Position numbers and translations under genes: made by a program. A stretch of 64,000 nucleotides of DNA from Planctomycetota bacterium (GTDB lineage: Bacteria > Planctomycetota > UBA1135). Location of the stretch: contig JAJRZS010000025.1 of the NCBI GenBank assembly GCA_024275135.1, forward strand, positions 44,687-108,686. The letters are read 5' to 3'. Within the stretch, counting starts at the first letter, position 1. The number at the start of each line of letters is the position of its first letter. This document shows, one piece after another, positions 17,163 through 26,100 of the stretch. The notes beneath the pieces are model-generated. The model ran no database searches and was not told the DNA's origin. It was given only the letters and a program-made list of their open reading frames with translations.

Positions 17163-18362
17163 ATGTCCCCGATGCCTGAAACTCTTCCCGCACTGAAACT
17201 TGCCACTCGCATGAGCCGTCTCGGCACCGAAACGGCGTTCGAAGTTCTTGCCAAAGCCAAAGCCCTTGAGGCCGAAGGTCGGAATATCGTCCATCTCGAA
17301 ATTGGCGAGCCGGATTTTGATACGCCTTGCAACATTGTGGAGGCGGGAGTGACGGCCTTGCGTGAAGGGTGGACGCATTATGGTCCGGCCAATGGGCAGC
17401 CGGAGGCCCGGGAAGTGGTTGCCGATTATGTGGCTCGCACTCGCGGTGTGGACGTCCACCCGGATGAAGTCGTTATCGTGCCCGGTGGAAAACCCACCAT
17501 GTTCTACGCCATGCTGGCCTTAGTGGAAAAAGGGGATGAGGTGATTTATCCCAATCCCGGCTTTCCCATTTATGAATCGATGATTCAGTTTTGCGGTGCC
17601 AAAGCCGTGCCTTGTCCCATTCGCGAAGTAAACTCTTTTGCTTTGGATCCTCAGGATGTAATTTCGCGGATTACGCCGCATACCAAAATGGTGATTTTGA
17701 ATTCACCGGCCAATCCTACCGGCGGGGTCACGCCCAAAGAATCTTTGGAGGTGGTGTTGGCGGCGCTGAAAGATCACCCCGATATTTGGATTCTGTCGGA
17801 CGAGATTTACAGTCGCATGCTTTACGATGGCCATCAGCATTACAGTCCGATGGTGGATGCGGAAATCCGTGATCGCATCATTTTGCTAGATGGCTGGTCC
17901 AAAACCTACGCCATGACTGGCTGGCGCATGGGCTTTGGTGTGATGCGTCCGGATTTGGCTGCCATGTTCACCAAGCTGATGGTGAATTCCAATTCTTGCA
18001 CCGCCAGTTTCTCCCAGCGCGCAGGCATGGAAGCCCTAACTGGTGATCAGTCTGCTGTGGATTCCATGCTGCAACAATTTGACGGCCGTCGCAAACGCAT
18101 CGTGGAGTTGATTAACGACATCCCCGGCATGCACTGTCATTTGCCAGTGGGCGCCTTTTATGTTTTCCCTAACATTAAAGGGTTGGGGTTGAGTTCGGCC
18201 GCGCTGCAAGACAAAATTCTCTACGAAGGTGGGGTTTCTTGCCTAGCTGGCACTTCTTTTGGTGCCGAAGGGGAAGGCTATCTACGCTTTAGTTACGCTA
18301 ACTCGATAGAAAACATCGAAGAGGGCATGCGCCGCGTGCGTGCGGTGGTGGAGAGTCTGTAA
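17163..18362 (+). CDS. Class I/II PLP aminotransferase (aspartate aminotransferase-like)
   Basis: A 399-residue PLP enzyme of fold type I: IGEPDFDTP near residue 47, the YGPANGQPE segment, NSPANPTGGV near 180, SDEIYSRM near 210, and the PLP lysine in LDGWSKTYAMTGWRMG near 250. These match the aspartate/aromatic/prephenate aminotransferase subgroup. The likely reaction is transamination between aspartate or a related amino acid and 2-oxoglutarate. Stop and next start share TAATG, so it heads an operon with threonine aldolase. Exact substrate is uncertain. Confidence 0.88.
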   Translation: MSPMPETLPALKLATRMSRLGTETAFEVLAKAKALEAEGRNIVHLEIGEPDFDTPCNIVEAGVTALREGWTHYGPANGQPEAREVVADYVARTRGVDVHPDEVVIVPGGKPTMFYAMLALVEKGDEVIYPNPGFPIYESMIQFCGAKAVPCPIREVNSFALDPQDVISRITPHTKMVILNSPANPTGGVTPKESLEVVLAALKDHPDIWILSDEIYSRMLYDGHQHYSPMVDAEIRDRIILLDGWSKTYAMTGWRMGFGVMRPDLAAMFTKLMVNSNSCTASFSQRAGMEALTGDQSAVDSMLQQFDGRRKRIVELINDIPGMHCHLPVGAFYVFPNIKGLGLSSAALQDKILYEGGVSCLAGTSFGAEGEGYLRFSYANSIENIEEGMRRVRAVVESL

Positions 18363-19402
18363 TGGATTTGGAACCTTCGGATTTTCGTTCCGACACGGTA
18401 ACCAAGCCCACCTCGCGCATGTTGGAGGCCATGGCGCGGGCGCGGGTGGGCGATGATGTGTTGGGCGGAGATCCCACCGTGCGCAAATTGGAAAAGCGGA
18501 TGGCCAGCTTGTTTGGTAAGGAAGCTGCTTTGTTCGTCCCTTCTGGCACCATGGCCAACCAATGCGCGGTGGCTGCGCATATCGTTCCCGGGGAAGAAAT
18601 CATCGTCGACGCCGAAGCTCATATTTTTCAGTTTGAAGGCGGTGGCTTGAGCCGGATTTCGGGTGCCCATGTGCGCACTCTGCCGACAGAAAATGGGCAA
18701 TACAATTTTGGTCAGCTGGCGCGCGCCATTCGCCCGGCTAGTGAACATATGCCGCGCACAGGATTGATTTGCGTGGAAGAAACCCATTTGTTTTCTGGTG
18801 GCACCATTGTGCCGATTGATTATTTGGAAGAGGTCTATGGGTTGGCCAGGCACCATGGCATTTCTGTGCATATGGACGGTGCCCGCCTCTTCCACGCCCA
18901 AGCGGAAACCGGGGTCGAGTTTGCGGCCTATGGCAAAACTTGCGATTCCCTGTTCATTGCTTTGAGCAAGGGTTTGAGTTGCCCAGTGGGCTCGGTGCTG
19001 ATGGGTGACGGCCGTTTCATTGAACGCGCGCGCCGGGTGCGCAAATGGATGGGTGGCGGCATGCGCCAGTCTGGTTATCTGGCGGCCTGTGGTTTGGTGG
19101 CCTTGGAAGAAACGGCGCCGTTGTTGGCGGAAGATAATTCGCGTTGTCGGCGTCTAGGTGGGGTCACCTTGGCCCTGGATGGGGTGCGGTTGGCTCAATC
19201 CACTATCGACACCAACATTTTGTTTTTAGAAATCACGCACCCTGGGCTTGATGCGCCCATGGTAGAGGCCGCACTTGCCGATCAAGGGGTGTTGGCCTTA
19301 GCTCTTGGTGAACGCTTGTTGCGTTTCGTTACCCATCGTCACATCACGGATGCCGACGTCGATCGGGCGGCCTCCGCACTCCAGAACGTGCTGCAAAGTT
19401 AA
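18362..19402 (+). CDS. ltaE: Low-specificity L-threonine aldolase family protein
   Basis: A 346-residue PLP enzyme opening with DFRSDTVTKPTSRMLEAM and GDDVLGGDPTV, the hallmark of threonine aldolases, followed by FVPSGTMANQ near residue 60 and the PLP lysine in ALSKGLSCPVGS near 205. It should split L-threonine or allo-threonine into glycine and acetaldehyde. It overlaps the aminotransferase stop by 1 base and precedes the hexomutase by 2 bases. Confidence 0.9.
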   Translation: MDLEPSDFRSDTVTKPTSRMLEAMARARVGDDVLGGDPTVRKLEKRMASLFGKEAALFVPSGTMANQCAVAAHIVPGEEIIVDAEAHIFQFEGGGLSRISGAHVRTLPTENGQYNFGQLARAIRPASEHMPRTGLICVEETHLFSGGTIVPIDYLEEVYGLARHHGISVHMDGARLFHAQAETGVEFAAYGKTCDSLFIALSKGLSCPVGSVLMGDGRFIERARRVRKWMGGGMRQSGYLAACGLVALEETAPLLAEDNSRCRRLGGVTLALDGVRLAQSTIDTNILFLEITHPGLDAPMVEAALADQGVLALALGERLLRFVTHRHITDADVDRAASALQNVLQS

Positions 19403-19404
19403 TC

Positions 19405-20766
19405 ATGTCCGTCTTCAAAGCCTACGACATCCGGGGAACCTACCCCGACCAAATTGATGCCACCTTAGCCCGCCGCATTGGCCGTGCCTTTGCGGATTTT
19501 TTGGGCGTCGGGCCCTTGGTCGTTGGGCGTGACATGCGCACGATGGCTCCCGAAATCCACGATGCCGTTATAGAAGGGATTTTGGATGCGGGTATCGATG
19601 TTTTGGATATCGGTTTAAGCAGTACACCTCAGGCCTATTTTGCGATTGGTCATTTGCAAGCTGCTGGTGGTATGAACGTGACTGCCAGCCACAATGCCAA
19701 ACAATATATTGGCTGTAAGTTGTGCAAGGAGGAGGCCAAGCCCATCAGCGCCGACAACGGCATTCGCGAAATCGAAAAGATGGCTACCCAAGGTGAGATG
19801 CCGCAGCCGATTGCTCAGCGAGGCACGCGCAGTGTGATTGATACCTTGGATGATTATGCCATGCATGTTGCGCGTTGGGCCAATCTCGAACGCGAAGTTC
19901 ATTTGGTGTCGGATGCTGCAAATGGCATGGCCGCGCATACCTTTCCAGCGGTCTTGAACAAGTTGCCCACTATCCGCCATGAAGGCTTGTATTTTGACTT
20001 GGACGGTACCTTTCCCAATCATGAGGCCAATCCTTTAAAACTAAGCACGCTGAAAGATTTGCAGGCTTTCGTGGTTGCTCAAGGTGCGGAGCTGGGGGCG
20101 GCCTTTGATGGCGATTCGGACCGCTGTTGCTTTGTTGATGATCGTGGGCGTGCTATTGGTAACGATATTGTGACGGCTTTGATTGCCCGCGAAATCTTAA
20201 GGGAGAATCCCGGGGCTGCCATTGTTTACGACCTTCGCAGTTCTTGGATTTTGCCCCAAACCATTTTGGCATGTGGTGGGCAACCCCAAAAGGAGCGAGT
20301 GGGCCACAGTTTCTTGAAAGCAAAAATGCGCAAGCATGACGCTCCCTTTGGTGGAGAGTTGTCAGGGCATTACTATTTTCGCGACAACTGGTATGCCGAC
20401 AATTCGGAAATCATTTTGTTGATGGTGCTGAACTTGCTTTCGCGCAGCGACCAGCCGTTTAGTTCTTTGATCGATGAGCTGATGTGCTATCACTCCACGG
20501 GCGAAGTGAATTTTCACATCGAGGATAAAGCGGGTGCTATGGCCCGAATTAAGGAAGCATTTGCCGACGCCGACAGCATCGATGAACTGGATGGGGTTAC
20601 CGTTTGTTATGGCGAGGTGACCAAGCCCGGTTGGTGGTGGGTGAATGTGCGGGCGAGTAATACCGAGCCACTACTAAGGATGAATCTGGAGTCGGACGAT
20701 CGTGCGCGCATGGAAGAAATGACGCAAAAGGTCATTTCAATTCTTGGTGTGGAGCCCGAAGTTTAG
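19405..20766 (+). CDS. Phosphomannomutase/phosphoglucomutase
   Basis: A 453-residue alpha-D-phosphohexomutase. It has YDIRGTYPD near the start, the phosphoserine loop TASHNAKQY near residue 92 (catalytic Ser), the metal loop DGDSDRC near 236, the sugar-binding GELSGHYYFRDN near 318 and the phosphate-binding RASNTEPLLR near 420. It interconverts hexose 1- and 6-phosphates for nucleotide-sugar synthesis; the single substrate cannot be told from sequence. Length is normal. Confidence 0.9.
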   Translation: MSVFKAYDIRGTYPDQIDATLARRIGRAFADFLGVGPLVVGRDMRTMAPEIHDAVIEGILDAGIDVLDIGLSSTPQAYFAIGHLQAAGGMNVTASHNAKQYIGCKLCKEEAKPISADNGIREIEKMATQGEMPQPIAQRGTRSVIDTLDDYAMHVARWANLEREVHLVSDAANGMAAHTFPAVLNKLPTIRHEGLYFDLDGTFPNHEANPLKLSTLKDLQAFVVAQGAELGAAFDGDSDRCCFVDDRGRAIGNDIVTALIAREILRENPGAAIVYDLRSSWILPQTILACGGQPQKERVGHSFLKAKMRKHDAPFGGELSGHYYFRDNWYADNSEIILLMVLNLLSRSDQPFSSLIDELMCYHSTGEVNFHIEDKAGAMARIKEAFADADSIDELDGVTVCYGEVTKPGWWWVNVRASNTEPLLRMNLESDDRARMEEMTQKVISILGVEPEV

Positions 20767-20767
20767 G

Positions 20768-21700
20768 ATGAGTCATCTCAAACAACGTCCTGTGCGAATT
20801 TTGGGGGTCCCAATGGATTTGGGGGCCAGCCGACGAGGAACCGACCTCGGCCCAAGTGCTTTGCGCGTGGCCAAGGTGGGCGCGGCTTTGCGCGAGTTGG
20901 GGTATGAAGTGCAAAGGGAGCAAGATATTCCGGTGCCGGCGATGGAAACTCGCCATTCCTTTGGTGCTGCAGAAGCTCGTTTCCAAGCCGAAATTTTGCA
21001 GGTTTGTCGGGATTTGGCAGATTGCGTGGAAACCGCTTTGGTGGATGGTACTACGCCTTTGGTTTTTGGTGGGGACCACTCGATTGCGATGGGAACCGTG
21101 GCCGGCGTGGCTCGGCATTTTCGCGCGCAGCAAAAAGAAATTGGATTGGTTTGGTTCGACGCTCACGGCGACATGAACACTCCCAAGATTTCTCCGAGTG
21201 GCAACATTCATGGGATGCCCCTAGCCCATCTTCTTGGGCTTGAGGGCACGGATGAAGAGTTGGCGACGGTTGGGGGCGCCGCTGGTATGGTTCGAGCGGA
21301 CAACGTTGCTTTGGTTGGGATTCGCGACTTAGATCGTGCTGAGGCCAAAGTGGTGCGTGAATCGGGCATCCACACCTGGACCATGCGCGACATTGATGAA
21401 AAGGGCATGCCGCGCGTGGTGCGTGAGGTGTTAGAGGTGGTTAACGACGACACCGCTGGTTTCCATTTAAGTTTCGATGTCGATGGCTTGGATCCAGAAG
21501 TGGTGGCGGGTGTTGGCACCCCGGTGCCTGGGGGTGTCCACTTCCGAGAGGCCCACCTGATGTTAGAAAACATGGCGGATACGGGATTGATGACATCTAT
21601 GGAAGTGGTTGAACTCAACCCTTTGCTCGATAAGCGCAATCGCGGAGCGCACAATATGCGGCATCTCATTTGCAGCGCCTTTGGCCAATCGATTCTTTAA
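20768..21700 (+). CDS. rocF: Arginase
   Basis: 310 residues from the ATG at 20768, 1 base after the mutase stop. Manganese-ligand motifs are complete: GGDHSIAMGT near residue 103, DAHGDMNTP near 131, with SGNIHGMPLAHLLG after it, and SFDVDGLDP near 237. The N-terminal MDLGASRRGTDLGPSALR supports arginase (L-arginine to ornithine and urea) rather than agmatinase. It is followed 4 bases later by mcsB, a protein-arginine kinase; whether they act together is unknown. Confidence 0.9.
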   Translation: MSHLKQRPVRILGVPMDLGASRRGTDLGPSALRVAKVGAALRELGYEVQREQDIPVPAMETRHSFGAAEARFQAEILQVCRDLADCVETALVDGTTPLVFGGDHSIAMGTVAGVARHFRAQQKEIGLVWFDAHGDMNTPKISPSGNIHGMPLAHLLGLEGTDEELATVGGAAGMVRADNVALVGIRDLDRAEAKVVRESGIHTWTMRDIDEKGMPRVVREVLEVVNDDTAGFHLSFDVDGLDPEVVAGVGTPVPGGVHFREAHLMLENMADTGLMTSMEVVELNPLLDKRNRGAHNMRHLICSAFGQSIL

Positions 21701-21704
21701 TTCG

Positions 21705-22781
21705 ATGGACGCCCGTCTACAACCGCTGTTGAATCGAGAGCCAGCCTGGCTACGGCCAGGAGGGCCAATGGAGGATGTGGTTGTAGCCTCACGGGTGCGT
21801 TTAGCGCGCAATGTGGAGCACCTAGCTTTTCCTGCGCAAATGAGCAGCGAACAAGCCGACGACTTGGTGGCCGCCGCCGCCGATGCTTTTCGGGTTTGGG
21901 GGGGCGACGGTTTAATCCTGGAACCGCGGAGTTTAAGTGTGGCTGATGCCAATTTTGTGGTTGAACGGAGCATGGCCACCCGCGATTTGATGCAAGCGGA
22001 GCGCCCAACATTAATTTATTGGGGTGCCGATGGCCAGGAGGGAGTGATGGTGAATGAGGAAGACCATTTCCGCATTCAAGGTCTCGCCCCAGGCATGGAT
22101 TTGGAGTCTGCCTTCACTCACGCCAAAGATTTAGAGCAACATTTGCGCAAGAGTTTCCGCTTTGCCGTTAGCGATCGTTACGGCTTTCTAACTTCCTGTC
22201 CGAGTAACACAGGCTCAGGAATGCGCGCGAGTTTGATGCTGCATTTGCCGGCATTGGCCCGTGCCAAAGTACCTTTGGAAAAAGTGAAGCATACCGCGCG
22301 GCGGGCCTCCTTGGCGGTGCGTGGCGTTCATGGCGAGGGCAGTCGGGCCCTCGGCTTTTTCTATCAAATCAGCAACCAACGCACCTTGGGACAATCGACC
22401 AGTGATCAACTTCAGGCCGTGGCCGAGTTTGGGCGCGAGGTTTGCGCTTTTGAACAACGCACGCGACAAAACTTTCAGCAAGTCGAGGCGTTGAAGAACT
22501 TACTGATGGATGATTTAGGCAGGGCTCTGGAAATCGTGCAAGCTCAACCTGCTTTGACCACCGCCCAGGCCTTGGAGGCGTTGAGCATTTTGCGCTTGGG
22601 CGCTCTGTTGCAATTTACAGATTCCTTGGGCTTTGCCTGTACGCCGGAACGATTGCTTGGTCTCTGTTTTCAATTGCAGCCAGGACATTTACAGGCCTTC
22701 GCTGGACGCGAAATGAGTCCTGAACAACGGGATATTGCCCGCGCCCAAACGATTCGCCGCCAGTTAGGCTTTCCCAACTAA
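21705..22781 (+). CDS. mcsB: Protein-arginine kinase McsB
   Basis: 358 residues from the ATG at 21705. It has the phosphagen-kinase fold markers VVVASRVRLARNV near residue 26, the active-site loop TSCPSNTGSGMRASL near 165 with the conserved Cys, and RGVHGEGSRALGFFYQISNQ near 206, diagnostic of McsB. In Firmicutes McsB phosphorylates arginines on proteins to mark them for ClpCP and works with the activator McsA and repressor CtsR; neither is next to it here, so it may act alone. Placed between arginase and dihydroorotase. Confidence 0.92.
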   Translation: MDARLQPLLNREPAWLRPGGPMEDVVVASRVRLARNVEHLAFPAQMSSEQADDLVAAAADAFRVWGGDGLILEPRSLSVADANFVVERSMATRDLMQAERPTLIYWGADGQEGVMVNEEDHFRIQGLAPGMDLESAFTHAKDLEQHLRKSFRFAVSDRYGFLTSCPSNTGSGMRASLMLHLPALARAKVPLEKVKHTARRASLAVRGVHGEGSRALGFFYQISNQRTLGQSTSDQLQAVAEFGREVCAFEQRTRQNFQQVEALKNLLMDDLGRALEIVQAQPALTTAQALEALSILRLGALLQFTDSLGFACTPERLLGLCFQLQPGHLQAFAGREMSPEQRDIARAQTIRRQLGFPN

Positions 22782-22791
22782 TTCGCCGCCA

Positions 22792-24141
22792 ATGTCCCCA
22801 ACTTCTCCTTGTCCACGCTTGTTCTTAGGTGCGCGAGTTTTTGACGGCACATCCTTTCTCGAGGCGAGTGATGTGCGCACCGATGCGAACGGAAAAATTT
22901 CGGCTATTGGTGTGGATTTCCGTCGGCGAGATGGAGAAGTGGTGCATAATTTAGCTGGCGCTTGGCTGTTGCCAGGCTTGGTGGATTGCCATGTGCATTT
23001 TCGCGAGCCGGGCTTGGAGCGTAAAGAAGGTTATTCTTTCGGCAGCAAAGGCGCTTTGCATGGTGGGGTGACGACTGTTTGTGAAATTCAAAACAATCCA
23101 CCGCTCATGGATAGCGCATCCATACTGCGGCAAAAGTTGCACCATTTGCGCGGAATCTCGCATGTGGACTATGCGCCCTATGGCTCACTGGTTGAAAGTA
23201 GTTTGGCGGAGCTGCCTGCAATCAAGGGATTATGTCCCGCAGTGAAATGTTTTCTGGGTTGCAGTACCGGTGCTGGTGGTGTGCGCGATGAAGAGGAGCT
23301 GCGCCGATGGTTTACTGCCGCTGCTGAGGCTGGCGTCAAAGTGGTGGCGCATTGTGAAGACAATGCCATCATGGAAGCCACAAAAAAACAATATGCTGAG
23401 CAGCCCGAGTTGTTAAATCGACATGATTTGCGTCGGCCACGGGAAGCGGAAGTGGAGAGTATTCGCCAAGCAATCGCCGTCGCCACCGAAGTTGGCGTCC
23501 ATCTTCATGTCTTTCACATCAGTACCGTTGAAGGGGCCACTTTAGTCACTGCCGCCGCGGGGCGTGGCATGGCGGTCACCGGATCCACGGCACCCCACTA
23601 TTTGCTGATTACTGCTGACGAGGCCCACCTTGCTCCCCAGCATCGGTTTAAGGTCAACCCCTCCATCAAATATCAAGAGGATTGTCAGGGGCTAGGGAGG
23701 TTGGTGCAGCAAGGTTTCTTGCCGGTTGTTGGAACCGATCATGCTCCGCATCCGTTAACCGAAAAGGATCGTCCCTACGCCCATGCGGCTTCTGGTTTCC
23801 CTTCCGTCGATTTGCTGTTGCCACTGATGTTTGCTGCTGCGGACGCCCACCAAAGCCCACCTGAGCCGTTTTTGCATGCGGTTACGCAGGGGCCTGCTGA
23901 GGAATTCGGATTCCAGCAAAAGGGGCGCATTGCGGTAGGGGCGGATGCGGATTTGGTGGTGATTCAACCTCAACTGGGTCGGGTTGTCGACGAGGCCCAA
24001 TTGTTGTCGCGTTCTGGATGGAGCCCCTATCACAGACGCTTGCTACGCGGTTTTCCCGAGCAGGTGTTCTTGCGCGGCCATGAAGTCTTTGCCGATGGTC
24101 AAATTCTCGGTCCACCACGCGGAGAGCCACTGTTTGTATGA
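22792..24141 (+). CDS. pyrC: Dihydroorotase
   Basis: A 449-residue amidohydrolase-fold enzyme. Visible active-site elements are DCHVHFREPGLERKE near residue 63 (the HxH metal site), the carboxylated-Lys region VKCFLGCSTGA near 150, VVAHCED near 185, VFHISTVEGA near 240, and VGTDHAPHPLTEKD near 312 with the catalytic Asp. It forms dihydroorotate in pyrimidine synthesis. Unlike PyrC-prime pseudo-enzymes, the metal ligands look intact. The stop overlaps the DUF58 gene (ATGA). Confidence 0.9.
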   Translation: MSPTSPCPRLFLGARVFDGTSFLEASDVRTDANGKISAIGVDFRRRDGEVVHNLAGAWLLPGLVDCHVHFREPGLERKEGYSFGSKGALHGGVTTVCEIQNNPPLMDSASILRQKLHHLRGISHVDYAPYGSLVESSLAELPAIKGLCPAVKCFLGCSTGAGGVRDEEELRRWFTAAAEAGVKVVAHCEDNAIMEATKKQYAEQPELLNRHDLRRPREAEVESIRQAIAVATEVGVHLHVFHISTVEGATLVTAAAGRGMAVTGSTAPHYLLITADEAHLAPQHRFKVNPSIKYQEDCQGLGRLVQQGFLPVVGTDHAPHPLTEKDRPYAHAASGFPSVDLLLPLMFAAADAHQSPPEPFLHAVTQGPAEEFGFQQKGRIAVGADADLVVIQPQLGRVVDEAQLLSRSGWSPYHRRLLRGFPEQVFLRGHEVFADGQILGPPRGEPLFV

Positions 24142-24968
24142 ACCTTTTTCCTGCCGAATTCTTTGCTGAACTTGCACGCCACAGTGTGCGCCGGAGTCAC
24201 GATGAAGGATGGCAGGTCTGTCGGCACCCAGAATTTACGACTCTAGGGTATGAACTGCGTGCTTGGCAGCGCGGAGACACTAGACGCCAGGTGAATTGGC
24301 GCGCTACCGCGCGGAGTCGTCAGGTGATGGTGAGACAACCAGAGCGTGAGGTGGGTGGGCAGTTGTGGCTCTTGCTGGATCGCAGTGCTTCTCTTGCACC
24401 ACAAAACCTGGACCGCGATATTGCACAGCGACGCCTAGCACTTGCTTTGGCTTGGTTGGCACTGGAACAGGGAGCGAGTCTGCAAATCTTGGCTGGGGAG
24501 CAATGTTTGCAGGTGGAGGGTTGGTCTCAACGCGATGCGGTTCGTTTATTCTTGCAACAGCTGCCATTGCCTGCCGGCCGCGTCGCCTTTGCCTTGCCGT
24601 CTACCCCTTTGCGCGCGGGCACCCGACTGCATGTTTTGAGTGATCCTTGGTTCTGCGAAGAAACCTGGCGCCGTGATGGTTTGCTGGCTGGGCGCTGGAC
24701 GCAAAGGCTTTGGACTTGCCTGTGTTTACCGCAAGAGCATCGCCCACCACAGGAACCATTGCTTGTGCAGGATGTGGAAACTGGGCAAAAATTGAATGTT
24801 GATTTAAGCGATACTTCCGATTTTGCCCGGGACTGGCAACAATTTCGTAAAGCCCATGTGCTAGCCATGCAGCAACTTGGCTTTCACTACCAAAGTCTCG
24901 ATTGTTTGGCGGCGGCCAAAGATGCTGCCGGTATCTTGCAGCGCGCGGCGTTTCATCATGTCCTTTGA
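24138..24968 (+). CDS. DUF58 domain protein
   Basis: A 276-residue soluble protein. The segment LGYELRAWQRGDTRRQVNWRATARS near residue 35 is the core DUF58 motif, followed by VRQPEREVGGQLWLLLDRSASL, a von Willebrand-A-like strand with a partial MIDAS (D-x-S-x-S as DRSAS). DUF58 proteins usually sit beside MoxR AAA ATPases and BatA/BatB membrane proteins; here a BatA-like gene follows with an 11-base overlap but no MoxR gene is present. Role unproven. Confidence 0.85.
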   Translation: MNLFPAEFFAELARHSVRRSHDEGWQVCRHPEFTTLGYELRAWQRGDTRRQVNWRATARSRQVMVRQPEREVGGQLWLLLDRSASLAPQNLDRDIAQRRLALALAWLALEQGASLQILAGEQCLQVEGWSQRDAVRLFLQQLPLPAGRVAFALPSTPLRAGTRLHVLSDPWFCEETWRRDGLLAGRWTQRLWTCLCLPQEHRPPQEPLLVQDVETGQKLNVDLSDTSDFARDWQQFRKAHVLAMQQLGFHYQSLDCLAAAKDAAGILQRAAFHHVL

Positions 24969-26100
24969 GTCACCCTGGGCCCTTGCTGGCTTGCTCTTGT
25001 TTTGGCCATTTTGGCGTTGGCTGAAACAGCAGCAGCCTCAGCTTTGGCCGGTGGGCGGGTTGCAGCCATTTCAGGCTTCCAAAGTTCAAGCTGCTAGACA
25101 AAAAGCTTTGCGTCCACCCGCGTTTTGGTGGTTATTGGCGGCCTATGGCTTGGCCTGCCTTAGCCTCAGCCAACCTCGGCTGGGTCATCCATCGCCCTTG
25201 CTCGTGGTGGATCACAGTCGCTCGGTGCAAGAATCCGGATTGGAGCCACCTCGGGGTTTTGCAGAAGTCCGACTGATTGGGGATTGGCAGCAGGCCGTGG
25301 GACAAAAGGCCTTGCTTGCGGCCTTAGAGGAAGTGAGCCCCGGGCGTCCGGTGGTGGTGTGGACCGACCAACCACCGCCCACCCATTTGCCGGCTTGGGT
25401 AGAGTGGCGGAATCAGGATTTTGCCGGCAGTGATGTTGGTGGCCGGATTTTGGATGCGTTGCCACGCGAAGATGGAAGGTGGGTGGTGTCTTGGATGTTG
25501 GCACCAGGGCAACAAGCTCGAATCCGCCAGGGTGATTGGCAGTCGGTAATGCTTCAAGGCGGTGCTGGCTTATTGGAGGTGGAGGTTGGAAAGTTGCCGG
25601 CCGTTTTAGAAATGATCCAAAATGAGGGAGCACGGATGGATCAGTGGAGTCTTCCTAGTGTGGAGTTTGTGCTGCCGCCGCAAGCGAGTTCGGCTTGGTG
25701 TGCCGCTTTGCAAGCCCTGTGGCCTACAGCTTCTTGTCGGCTAGGCCAACAGGCTCAGGACGCTGAGGTTTTGCAAATCTGGTGGAACGGGAAAGCCGTG
25801 CCCTTGCCACAGGAGTGGCTATCCCTTAACTGGGTACCAGCACCAAGCGAGGAGCAATTGCAGACATTGTTTGCTCCATGGCATGCCTGGTTCCGCGCAA
25901 AGTACCCACCGCTCCCTCCGCAAGAAGCCTGGCCAGGACAAGATCAGGCCGACGCCTCCTTTTTACCACGGCAGGGGGCCCCCCCCAACACTTTGCCTCT
26001 TGCCCGGATTATTTGGGCTCTGAGTTTGATCTGCGCAGGGGTTGGATGGTGGCTGTTGCCGCAACGGCAAAAGAATCACGACTATTCGTCGGCTGTGTAA
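24958..26100 (+). CDS. BatA-like membrane protein (aerotolerance regulator N-terminal type)
   Basis: 380 residues from the ATG at 24958. The first helix FESPWALAGLLLFWPFWRWL matches the BatA N-terminal domain; a second helix lies near residue 58, then a VWA-like region starting LLVVDHSRSVQESG (a partial D-x-S-x-S site), and a last helix near 355. It forms a pair with the DUF58 gene. A GGGGGCCCCCCCC tract at 25974-25986 inside the gene could be prone to slippage. The 3' end overlaps the convergent sulfatase-like gene by 19 bases. Confidence 0.72.
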   Translation: MSFESPWALAGLLLFWPFWRWLKQQQPQLWPVGGLQPFQASKVQAARQKALRPPAFWWLLAAYGLACLSLSQPRLGHPSPLLVVDHSRSVQESGLEPPRGFAEVRLIGDWQQAVGQKALLAALEEVSPGRPVVVWTDQPPPTHLPAWVEWRNQDFAGSDVGGRILDALPREDGRWVVSWMLAPGQQARIRQGDWQSVMLQGGAGLLEVEVGKLPAVLEMIQNEGARMDQWSLPSVEFVLPPQASSAWCAALQALWPTASCRLGQQAQDAEVLQIWWNGKAVPLPQEWLSLNWVPAPSEEQLQTLFAPWHAWFRAKYPPLPPQEAWPGQDQADASFLPRQGAPPNTLPLARIIWALSLICAGVGWWLLPQRQKNHDYSSAV

